DNA from: Lachnospiraceae bacterium UBA4348
GTDB lineage: Bacteria > Bacillota > Clostridia > Lachnospirales > Lachnospiraceae
Direction: 5' to 3'
Length of the DNA: 28,448 nucleotides
NCBI GenBank assembly: GCA_002394165.1
Contig: DGTA01000099.1
Span: 22,252 to 50,699, forward strand
The number at the start of each line of letters is the position of its first letter. Position 1 is the stretch's first letter. Shown in pieces: positions 16,075 through 22,653 of the stretch. Under the pieces are notes generated by a model. That model did not search any database. It was given only the letters and a program-made list of their open reading frames with translations, and was not told where the DNA came from. The translations under genes were made by a program, and so were the position numbers.

Positions 16075-16941
16075 TTATTCGCCTTCGACCTGCGGCTGGG
16101 CATCGTGCCGGCTCTGCGGGGAGGAGGCGTATTTTTTCCGATAAGCGTAGTAGAAAGCCGCGTAGTTCTTAAACCCGCTCCTATAACAGGCCTCCGTCAC
16201 GGAAAGACCCTGTTCGAGAAGGGCGCGGGCCATGAAGAGCCGCTTCTCGGTCACGTACTTTCCGATCGTGTTTCCCGTGGCTGATTTGAAAAGATGCATC
16301 AGGTAGGACCGGTCCAGGCTGACGGCAGCGGCCGCTGTGTCGATGCTGAGATCCTCATCCGTGAGGTTGGCATTGAGGTAGGACAGGACCCTGGCGATCA
16401 CGGGATTGGCCTGGGAGGGCTCCGAAAAGACCTGCGAGGGCTGGTCATCGAGAAGACGGTTCAGCAGAACCAGCAGTTCCAGCGTGCGGCAGCGGCGGAT
16501 CACATCCGCACCGCGGCCGGTATCCGCGGCGGCCAGGATCAGCAGGCGGGAGAGCGAAGAGAGAGAAGCGGCGGCCTCCCCTCCGGGACGGACCAGGAAC
16601 GAGGTGTTTTCACGGCTTTTCGTGAAGCACTCCTTCAGGCTCCCTCCCATTTCATCGGCTTTAGTGAAGAAATCATCGGACAGGTACACAATGATCCTCT
16701 CATACAGGCTGTCGTCATGGATCACCGGATAGTGGATGAGCCCTTTGGGGACCAGGATCACATCGCCCGGCAGCAGTTCATAGTGCCGGCCTTCGATACA
16801 GTAGGTGACATTCCCGCTCCTTAAGATCATCAGCTTGTGAAAGTCGTGGTAATGAGGCGAAAAAGTCCTCATCTGTCTGTCCCGGTTATGGAACAGCCTG
16901 AAATCCTGCTGGAGATAACCGGTCTTTTTTCCCTGCGGCAT
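16075..16941 (-). CDS. AraC-family transcriptional regulator with cupin sensor
   Basis: A 288-residue DNA-binding regulator. The N-terminal cupin domain (about 20-95) includes FSPHYHDFHKLMIL, GRHYELLPGDVILVPKGLIHY and conserved histidines suited to a sugar or small ligand. The C-terminal AraC domain (about 185-275) has two helix-turn-helix units, ending in the signature VTEACYRSGFKNYAAFYYAYRK. The start at 16941 is preferred over an upstream methionine at 16998 because AAAGGAG lies six bases before it on the minus strand. A strong promoter lies further upstream. Targets are unknown; the divergent DapF-like gene is a candidate because AraC regulators often control neighbours. Confidence 0.92.
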   Translation of the reverse strand: MPQGKKTGYLQQDFRLFHNRDRQMRTFSPHYHDFHKLMILRSGNVTYCIEGRHYELLPGDVILVPKGLIHYPVIHDDSLYERIIVYLSDDFFTKADEMGGSLKECFTKSRENTSFLVRPGGEAAASLSSLSRLLILAAADTGRGADVIRRCRTLELLVLLNRLLDDQPSQVFSEPSQANPVIARVLSYLNANLTDEDLSIDTAAAAVSLDRSYLMHLFKSATGNTIGKYVTEKRLFMARALLEQGLSVTEACYRSGFKNYAAFYYAYRKKYASSPQSRHDAQPQVEGE

Positions 16942-16978
16942 GGCGGACTCCTTTCGTGCTGTACACTGACTTACCCTC

Positions 16979-17007
16979 ATTATAGAAAAGAAAAGCACTT
17001 TTTACAA
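16979..17007 (-). promoter_or_regulatory. Sigma-A promoter for the AraC-family gene
   Basis: On the minus strand TTGTAA (17007-17002) and a perfect TATAAT (16984-16979), spaced 17 bases, lie about 38 bases upstream of the start codon. The same AT-rich interval must also serve the divergent gene at 17088, but I could not fix its promoter. Confidence 0.75.
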
Positions 17008-17087
17008 TATAAAGAGCATAAATTCGATATTTATATAAAATAATGTCTGATATACTGACAGTACACCAAAGGAAGGAGGATGCCGGA

Positions 17088-17444
17088 ATGACGACGGTCC
17101 TGTTTAAATATCAGAGCAACGGCGATGATTATCTGGTCTGTGATCTTGAGAAAAATCATGTGGTCCTGGATGCACGTGCGGTCCGCAAGATCTGTTCGAG
17201 AAATTTCGGTATCGGCTCCGCCGGACTGGTGGCCGGGTCCGTATCCGAAGGAACCATGGCGGTCTACAGCCCCGAGGGTGATGATCTTGATTGTGATGAA
17301 ACGGCCCGTTCGGTCTTTTCCTGTTACCTGGAAGATGCAGGATACAAGGATGGCCGCAGGCAGGATGCACAGCGCCCCGCGCTTGTGGGAAAAGTATTCC
17401 TGACAGACGATTTTGTCAGAAGGAATGAACTGGGCACCATGTAA
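17088..17444 (+). CDS. Stand-alone DapF-like N-terminal half protein
   Basis: A 118-residue protein that reads like the N-terminal domain of diaminopimelate epimerase. FKYQSNGDDYLVCDLEKN matches the DapF opening. VRKICSRNFGIGSAG matches the xxLCDRxFGIGxDG block. VYSPEGDDLDCDETAR aligns with NPDGSEAEMCGNGxR, keeping the cysteine but replacing GNG with DET, and CYLEDAGY follows. The C-terminal domain with the second catalytic cysteine (usual total about 275 residues) is absent. A terminator follows 13 bases after the stop, so this is a complete short gene, not a local frameshift. The start at 17088 has GGAGG eight bases upstream. Epimerase activity is very unlikely; the true role is unknown. 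An old truncation that still keeps its frame is the alternative. Confidence 0.72.
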   Translation: MTTVLFKYQSNGDDYLVCDLEKNHVVLDARAVRKICSRNFGIGSAGLVAGSVSEGTMAVYSPEGDDLDCDETARSVFSCYLEDAGYKDGRRQDAQRPALVGKVFLTDDFVRRNELGTM

Positions 17445-17457
17445 AAACAAAGATCCC

Positions 17458-17480
17458 GCTCCCTTCGGGGAGCTTTTTTT
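17458..17480 (+). terminator. Rho-independent terminator after the DapF-like gene
   Basis: GCTCCC and GGGAGC pair perfectly around a TTCG tetraloop, followed by seven T's. This is a textbook intrinsic terminator. Confidence 0.93.
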
Positions 17481-17484
17481 ATGG

Positions 17485-17519
17485 CAGGGGACAGTTCTCC
17501 CTTCGGGGGCTGTCCCCTG
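17485..17519. repeat. REP-like palindromic element
   Basis: CAGGGGACAG and CTGTCCCCTG form a perfect ten-base stem. Inside, CTCCC and GGGG close a second stem over TTCG. The GGGGACAGTTC...GTCCCC form resembles the dispersed GGGGACGGTTC-type palindromes I associate with REP-associated Y1 transposases in Clostridia, from memory. It lacks a T tract and comes just after a complete terminator, so it is not needed for termination. Confidence 0.5.
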
Positions 17520-17530
17520 TCATCATAATA

Positions 17531-17564
17531 GTGGACATGTCGGGCGGAAAATGGTAACATCCAC
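17531..17564 (+). promoter_or_regulatory. Bulged inverted repeat upstream of hprK
   Basis: GTGGA-CA-TGT (17531-17540) pairs with ACATCCAC (17557-17564) with a two-base bulge and a 16-base loop. It is the main structure in the 110 bases between the REP-like element and hprK. TATTAT at 17573-17578 could be a -10 box, but no good -35 box precedes it. Confidence 0.3.
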
Positions 17565-17629
17565 AATAGGGTTATTATCTTTTCAGATACCAGCTGTTGT
17601 ATCCCAAACTGAAAGAGGAGACTGAATCT

Positions 17630-18574
17630 ATGGGCGGAGTCGCATTGACCAAACTTGTCGAGAAGATGAAACTGGAGTCGGTCACACCGGAGATTGACAT
17701 CTCTAAACTGAAGATCATCACTACCGAGGTAAACCGGCCCGCACTGCAGCTGACAGGGTATTTTGAGCATTTTGACGCCGAGCGCGTGCAGATTATCGGC
17801 TATGTGGAATTCACATATCTGGAGCATCTTGACCGCGAGGCGAAGATCCCGGTCTACGAAAAGCTGCTTTCGTACCAGATCCCGTGCCTGATCTATACCA
17901 CGCTCACCTGTCCGGATGAGGACATGATCGAGCTGGCCCTGAAGTACCAGGTTCCTATCTTTACCACCAAACAGCCCACATCCGCGTTTATGGCGGAGGT
18001 GATCCGCTGGCTGAATGTGAAGCTGGCGCCGAGCATCTCCATCCACGGCGTGCTGGTGGATGTTTACGGTGAAGGTATCCTGATCATGGGTGAGAGCGGC
18101 ATCGGTAAGAGCGAGACGGCGCTGGAGCTGATCAAGCGCGGTCATCGTCTGATCACGGATGACGTGGTGGAGATCCGGAAAGTCAGCGACGAGACGCTGA
18201 TCGGAACCTCGCCGGATATCACGAGGCACTTTATCGAGCTGAGGGGCATCGGGATCATCGATGTCAAGACCCTTTTCGGTGTGGAGAGTGTTATGAACAC
18301 CTGCAACATCGATCTGGTGATCAAGCTCGAGGAGTGGGACCGCAACAAGGAATATGACCGCCTCGGAATGGAGGAGGAATACGCCGAGTTCCTCGGCAAC
18401 AGAGTGGTCTGTCACTCGCTTCCGATCCGTCCCGGCCGCAACCTTGCCATCATCGTTGAGACGGCGGCTGTCAACCACCGCCAGAAAAAGATGGGATACA
18501 ACGCGGCCAGAGAGCTGTATAACCGTGTACAGAACAGCCTGATGAAGAAAATGAGCGGGAAGAGTGAGGATTGA
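17630..18574 (+). CDS. hprK: HPr kinase/phosphorylase
   Basis: Phosphorylates HPr on serine 46 and reverses it by phosphorolysis, controlling CcpA-dependent catabolite repression and PTS uptake. The 314-residue protein has the N-terminal domain opening LTKLVEKMKLESVTPEID, then NRPALQLTGYFEHF. The C-terminal kinase domain has catalytic H139 in SISIHGVLVDVYG, Walker A GESGIGKS (154-161), ITDDVVEI with D178, and the HPrK/P signature ELRGIGIIDV (203-212). The start at 17630 has AGAGGAG nine bases upstream; a TTG start 11 codons earlier would swallow that site. It is followed after six bases by the ROK kinase gene, linking glucose phosphorylation to catabolite control. The HPr gene is not in the window. 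Confidence 0.97.
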   Translation: MGGVALTKLVEKMKLESVTPEIDISKLKIITTEVNRPALQLTGYFEHFDAERVQIIGYVEFTYLEHLDREAKIPVYEKLLSYQIPCLIYTTLTCPDEDMIELALKYQVPIFTTKQPTSAFMAEVIRWLNVKLAPSISIHGVLVDVYGEGILIMGESGIGKSETALELIKRGHRLITDDVVEIRKVSDETLIGTSPDITRHFIELRGIGIIDVKTLFGVESVMNTCNIDLVIKLEEWDRNKEYDRLGMEEEYAEFLGNRVVCHSLPIRPGRNLAIIVETAAVNHRQKKMGYNAARELYNRVQNSLMKKMSGKSED

Positions 18575-18580
18575 TCGATT

Positions 18581-19519
18581 ATGGCGAGATATGTTTTTGG
18601 GGTCGACGTAGGCGGTACGACGATCAAGATGGGATTGTTCGAGACGGACGGTGTCCTGGTGGACAAGTGGGAGATCCCGACAAGGACAGAAGATAACGGG
18701 AGCCAGATCCTGCCGGATGTGGCGGTGTCCGTGCTGACAAAGATCAAGGATCTGGGGCTGCATAAGGACCAGATCGAGGGGATCGGGATCGGAGTGCCCG
18801 GACCGGTCAACGAGCGCGGTGAAGTTCCGGTGGCGGTTAACCTGCACTGGGGATTCACCCGGGTGGCCAATGATCTGGAGAGCATGACGGGCCTCCCAGT
18901 GAAAGCCGGCAACGACGCCAATGTGGCGGCGCTGGGCGAAATGTGGCGCGGCGGCGGTGAAGGATATAAGAACCTGATCATGGTGACGCTGGGAACCGGT
19001 GTCGGCGGCGGCATCATCATCAACGGAAAGATCATCTACGGTTCCCACGGGGCGGGCGGAGAGATCGGCCATGCCCATGTGGAGGATGCAATCGAGGATC
19101 CGTGCAACTGCGGAAACTGCGGATGTCTGGAGCAGGTCGCTTCGGCGACCGGAATCGTCCGGCTGGCCAGGGAAGCGCTGGCGGGAAGCGACCAGCCGTC
19201 CCTTCTGAGGACCGGAAAAGTGAGTGCCCGGAGCGTCTGGGATGCCGTAAAAGAAGACGACGCACTGGCCAAAGCAGTGGCGGAACGCTTCGGCAGCTAT
19301 CTGGGGAAAGCCCTCAGCTCCTTCGCGGTCGTTTCCGATCCGCAGGTGATCGTGATCGGCGGCGGCGTCTCCAAGGCCGGCCCGGTGCTGCTTGACTATA
19401 TCGTAAAATACTACCGCAAATTTGCTTTCACCGCCTGCAAGGATGTCGCGTTTGCCCTGGCGACCCTGGGAAACGACGCGGGCATTTACGGGGCAGCCAA
19501 ACTGATGCTTGCCGACTGA
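18581..19519 (+). CDS. glcK: ROK-family glucokinase
   Basis: Phosphorylates glucose with ATP to glucose-6-phosphate in the cytosol. The 312-residue protein has the phosphate-1 loop VDVGGTTIK (8-16), the sugar-binding GNDANVAALGE with catalytic D112, the adenosine-binding LGTGVGGGI (137-145), and the ROK zinc motif EIGHAHV (H164) with CNCGNCGCLE (C175, C177, C180, C182). Both ROK signatures and normal length make it a kinase, not a repressor, since there is no N-terminal helix-turn-helix. Glucose is the most likely substrate, though some ROK kinases prefer other hexoses. Gap to hprK is six bases, so cotranscription is likely. A weak GAGGA site lies ten bases upstream. Confidence 0.93.
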   Translation: MARYVFGVDVGGTTIKMGLFETDGVLVDKWEIPTRTEDNGSQILPDVAVSVLTKIKDLGLHKDQIEGIGIGVPGPVNERGEVPVAVNLHWGFTRVANDLESMTGLPVKAGNDANVAALGEMWRGGGEGYKNLIMVTLGTGVGGGIIINGKIIYGSHGAGGEIGHAHVEDAIEDPCNCGNCGCLEQVASATGIVRLAREALAGSDQPSLLRTGKVSARSVWDAVKEDDALAKAVAERFGSYLGKALSSFAVVSDPQVIVIGGGVSKAGPVLLDYIVKYYRKFAFTACKDVAFALATLGNDAGIYGAAKLMLAD

Positions 19520-19576
19520 GCGCGGCTTGTAAATAAATAAATAAAAATATTTAATTGACGGAAGAGGTAAGGAAAA

Positions 19577-19681
19577 ATGATGAATCGCAACAACAAAAAA
19601 GGACAGATCATTGCAGCAGTTATCGTAATCGTACTCGTGCTGGCCATGGTGCTGACCACTATCCTGAGCGTACTGGCCTGA
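19577..19681 (+). CDS. 34-residue single-span membrane peptide
   Basis: An ATG with purine-rich GAGGTAAGG upstream opens a 34-codon frame. It encodes a basic, Asn/Lys-rich head (MMNRNNKKGQ) and one hydrophobic helix made of Val, Ile, Leu and Ala to the stop. It sits in the 181-base gap between the ROK kinase and VanW-type genes. It is too short for routine gene callers. The basic-in, hydrophobic-after pattern fits an inner-membrane micropeptide. Its position 19 bases before the VanW-type start suggests a shared transcript. No function is known to me. Confidence 0.62.
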   Translation: MMNRNNKKGQIIAAVIVIVLVLAMVLTTILSVLA

Positions 19682-19700
19682 CGCGGACGAAAAAATAACC

Positions 19701-21236
19701 ATGTGCAGATATAAGAACCGGCTGGCAGCAGCCGGAGCCGTGCTGCTGGCGATGATGGGACTTTCTGTCCCGGCCGCGGCAAAGGACGCCCTGGTCAAGG
19801 AAGGGGTCTATGTTGACGGCGTGGCGCTGGGCGGCCTGGATAAATGGGATGCCCAGTGGGCGGTCGAGGATCACGTGGATGCACTGGCCGCCACGGAGGC
19901 GGTCCTTACGTTCGGGGATCACACTCAGCAGGTGCCGCTCTCGACATTCGGCCTGGGCTGGGAGAACCAGGGGATCATCGACGAGATCATGAGCCTGGGG
20001 ACAGGCGGAAACGTGATCAGCCGCTATAAGGACCAGAAAGATATCGAGCATGACTCCAGGAATTATTCCCTGGAGTTTTCCTCGAGCGAGAAGAAGATCC
20101 GCTCCTATGTGGAGGGACTGACGGAGTATAACACCGAGCCCGTGAACGCGTCCATCTATACCACCGACGAGCTGACGCCGGGGGTGGAAGGCGGCACGGA
20201 CGGGATCAGCATTGATGTGGAAGGCTCCGTCCAGGCGATCACCGACGCGGTGAACGGCTGGGACGGCGTAAGCCAGATCAGCCTGGAGCTTCCCGTTGAG
20301 AGAGTCAAGCCGGATGTTCCCTATGAGGACCTGGCGATCATCTGTGACGTGCTCGGAACGGCCACGACAGACTACTCGGCCTCGAGCTGGGGCAGGGCGG
20401 TCAACGTGGAAAACGGATGCCGCCTGATCACCGGAACACTTCTCTATCCCGGGGATTATTTTTCCGTTACGGACGCGGTGACGCCCTTTACGCCGGAGAA
20501 CGGCTATGAGCAGGCTCCCTCCTATGAGGAGAACCGCGTGGTCGATTCCTACGGCGGCGGTATCTGTCAGGTATCGACGACGCTGTACAATGCGGTCCTG
20601 AAAGCGGAGCTGGAGGTGACAGCCAGATCCAACCATACGATGGTGGTCAACTATGTGGATCTGTCCAAGGATGCGGCCATCGCCGAGGGCAATATGGACA
20701 TGAGCTTTGTGAACAACAAGGAGGATCCGGTCTATATCATCGGGTATACCTACGGCGGCCAGATCACGTTCACGATCTACGGCCATGAGACCAGGCCCGA
20801 AAACCGGACGCTGGAGTTCGTCAGTTATACGACCTCCGAGATCGCCCCCTCCGCCGCAAAGCTGTTTGCGAACGGATCGCAGCCGGTGGGATATATCAAT
20901 CAGACACAGTCGCCCCACACCGGTTACACGGCGGAGCTGTGGAAAAACATTTATATCGACGGCGTGCTCTCGGACAGCGTCCAGATCAATTCCAGCTATT
21001 ACACTGCGGTGGGAACGATCTACGACGTGGGTGTCCTGACGGACAATCAGGCGCTGGCGCAGGCGATGTACGGCGCGATCGGAGCCAACGATCTATCGCA
21101 GGTCCAGGCCATCATCGCCAATCAGAGTGCCTATGCGCAGCCGCAGACTGAGGCGCCCGCACCGACGCCCGATGCAGCCGCTGACGCCCAGGCGGCGCCG
21201 GTCACCGATACGGGCGAATATACGAACTGGGGTTGA
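19701..21236 (+). CDS. Secreted VanW-family protein
   Basis: A 511-residue exported protein. Residues 1-27 are a signal peptide (basic start, hydrophobic core, cleavage expected after PAAA). Residues about 35-200 resemble the peptidoglycan-binding-like domains that often precede VanW (GVYVDGVALGGLDKWDAQWAV). The VanW domain (about 213-345) has LLYPGDYFSVTDAVTPFTPENGY and the signature SYGGGICQVSTTLYNAV (284-300), then SNHTMVVNYVD. A G5-like beta region follows (about 355-440), and the tail is Ala/Pro/Gln-rich. It probably acts at the cell wall. The ribosome binding site is weak (GCGGACG), perhaps coupled to the peptide upstream. Despite the name, no vancomycin resistance genes are present. 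Confidence 0.9.
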   Translation: MCRYKNRLAAAGAVLLAMMGLSVPAAAKDALVKEGVYVDGVALGGLDKWDAQWAVEDHVDALAATEAVLTFGDHTQQVPLSTFGLGWENQGIIDEIMSLGTGGNVISRYKDQKDIEHDSRNYSLEFSSSEKKIRSYVEGLTEYNTEPVNASIYTTDELTPGVEGGTDGISIDVEGSVQAITDAVNGWDGVSQISLELPVERVKPDVPYEDLAIICDVLGTATTDYSASSWGRAVNVENGCRLITGTLLYPGDYFSVTDAVTPFTPENGYEQAPSYEENRVVDSYGGGICQVSTTLYNAVLKAELEVTARSNHTMVVNYVDLSKDAAIAEGNMDMSFVNNKEDPVYIIGYTYGGQITFTIYGHETRPENRTLEFVSYTTSEIAPSAAKLFANGSQPVGYINQTQSPHTGYTAELWKNIYIDGVLSDSVQINSSYYTAVGTIYDVGVLTDNQALAQAMYGAIGANDLSQVQAIIANQSAYAQPQTEAPAPTPDAAADAQAAPVTDTGEYTNWG

Positions 21237-21241
21237 TTTGG

Positions 21242-22174
21242 ATGCAGCTGAAGACCGGAAAGATCCCCTGGGCGGTCCGGGACAGACAGATAAAGAATAA
21301 AGGACTGGATGTGCCGTCCGGCTCTGTGATCAGCGCCGGCTGCGCGGGCGGAAAATACGACCCGCTGCCGGAGATGACGGCGGCGGAGGCGCTCTGTCTC
21401 TGCGCAGCGAGAGGAGAAAAACCGTCCTCGCTCGAGGTCCGGGTCCTGCTCGCTCCCGGAACGGAGGAGGAAGAACTGGGCTGGATCTGCGAAAGGATAA
21501 AGAAATTCGCTTCGGAGCGGGGCATTGCCGTCAGCGCAGCGGATGCATCCGCACCGGCGGGGCTTGCCGGAACGATCGTGACGGCGGCTGCTTTCGGAAA
21601 CGCAGCGGGGGCCCGAGCAAAAGCCGTGAGCGGCATGGCCTTATATGCAGCCGGGGAAGCCGGACTGGCGGGAGCAGCCATCGCGGCGCACGCCGGCAGG
21701 GAGGCACTCGCGGAGCGGTTTTCAGGGAGCGCCCTGCGGCGCATGCTGGAGGGGATAGAGCGATCGCTCCCCACGCGGGAGATGCTTGAACTGGTAAGTG
21801 AACTGGCAGGGAAGGGAGCCGTTATCCGCCCGGCCGCAGAGGGCGGCGTGTTCGCTGCTCTGTGGGGGCTGGCCGCGTATCATGATATCGGATTTGAAGC
21901 GGACCTAAGAGCGATCCCCATCCGTCAGGAGACGGTGGAGATCTGCGAGTTTTTCGACCTGAATCCGTATCAGCTCTACAGCGGCGGAATGTTCCTGATC
22001 GCCATGGATGAATCGTTTGAAGCGGATATGTATGCGGCGGAGCGAAATCTTCGCCTGACAAGGATCGGCACGCTGGAAAAACCGCCGGTCAAGCGCATAC
22101 GCAGCGGGGAAGAGATCCGGGACCTGGAGAAACCCGGCCGCGATATGCTCAGGATATTGGAGGAGAGAACATGA
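21242..22174 (+). CDS. Degenerate AIR-synthase (PurM/HypE)-like protein
   Basis: A 310-residue protein. The second half clearly resembles AIR-synthase-related proteins often labelled hydrogenase maturation factor: EGGVFAALWGLA (about 200-211), IPIRQETVEICEFFDLNPYQL (225-245), GGMFLIA and LTRIG. The DVT part of the usual DVTEGG nucleotide motif reads PAA here, and the N-terminal half lacks the GEDxA-type metal/ATP motif, being Ala/Gly-rich instead. The middle keeps LLAPGTEEEELGWI. It is probably not an active ATP-dependent synthase; a binding or regulatory role is possible. The start is uncertain between 21242 (ATG) and 21233 (TTG); neither has a strong site. Its stop overlaps the Lrp-type start (ATGA). 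Confidence 0.7.
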   Translation: MQLKTGKIPWAVRDRQIKNKGLDVPSGSVISAGCAGGKYDPLPEMTAAEALCLCAARGEKPSSLEVRVLLAPGTEEEELGWICERIKKFASERGIAVSAADASAPAGLAGTIVTAAAFGNAAGARAKAVSGMALYAAGEAGLAGAAIAAHAGREALAERFSGSALRRMLEGIERSLPTREMLELVSELAGKGAVIRPAAEGGVFAALWGLAAYHDIGFEADLRAIPIRQETVEICEFFDLNPYQLYSGGMFLIAMDESFEADMYAAERNLRLTRIGTLEKPPVKRIRSGEEIRDLEKPGRDMLRILEERT

Positions 22175-22653
22175 GAGAACAGATACTGACTTTTCTTGAA
22201 AAGAACAGCAAGGCAAACCTGGGTGAACTGGCCATCATGCTCGGCACCAGCGAGGAGACGGTGGAGGCCGAGGTGAGGAAGATGGAAGAGGAGCAGATCA
22301 TCCGCGGTTATCACACCCTGATCGACTGGGACAAGACCGATGTCGAGAAGGTGACCGCGCTGATCGAGGTGAGAGTGACTCCCCAGAGGGACCAGGGATT
22401 TGACAGGATCGCAGAGCGCATCTACAACTATCCCGAGGTCCGCTCGGTGTACCTGATCTCCGGCGCCTATGACCTGATGGTCATCCTTGAGGGGAAGACG
22501 CTGCGCGAGGTATCCGCTTTCGTGTCCAACAAGCTGTCCACCCTTGACACGGTCATCAGCACGGCAACTCACTTTATCCTGAAAAAATACAAGGCCGACG
22601 GAACCATCATGGCGGCTAAAGAAGAAGATGAAAGGATTCCGGTGACGTTTTGA
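22171..22653 (+). CDS. Lrp/AsnC-family transcriptional regulator
   Basis: A 160-residue regulator. A short winged helix-turn-helix (about 1-47: MREQILTFLEKNSKANLGELA, then SEETVEAEVRKMEEE) is followed by the RAM ligand-binding domain (about 62-140) with VRSVYLISGAYDLMVILEG, the glycine-containing turn of Lrp proteins. Such proteins usually sense amino acids and act as octamers or dimers. It overlaps both neighbours by four bases, ATGA upstream and TTGA into the aminotransferase gene, so it probably regulates amino-acid genes in this operon, including the aminotransferase; this is inference. Confidence 0.92.
   Translation: MREQILTFLEKNSKANLGELAIMLGTSEETVEAEVRKMEEEQIIRGYHTLIDWDKTDVEKVTALIEVRVTPQRDQGFDRIAERIYNYPEVRSVYLISGAYDLMVILEGKTLREVSAFVSNKLSTLDTVISTATHFILKKYKADGTIMAAKEEDERIPVTF

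Noticed and set aside
16942..16998. N-terminal extension of the AraC-family protein to the methionine at 16998
   Set aside because: It would include the promoter -10 box (16979-16984) inside the coding region, while ATG 16941 has AAAGGAG correctly placed.
17104..17370. Reading the DapF-like gene as a frameshifted full-length dapF
   Set aside because: No C-terminal DapF motif appears in any frame after 17444; a terminator and a REP-like element follow at once.
17324..19798. An 824-codon open frame on the minus strand across hprK and the ROK kinase gene
   Set aside because: It lies opposite two firmly identified genes, crosses a terminator and two intergenic regions, and its product has no recognisable motif. 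It is an effect of GC-rich codon use.
19659..20918. A 419-codon minus-strand frame opposite the VanW-type gene
   Set aside because: Shadow of a well-supported gene with signal peptide and VanW signature; no ribosome binding site or family motif.
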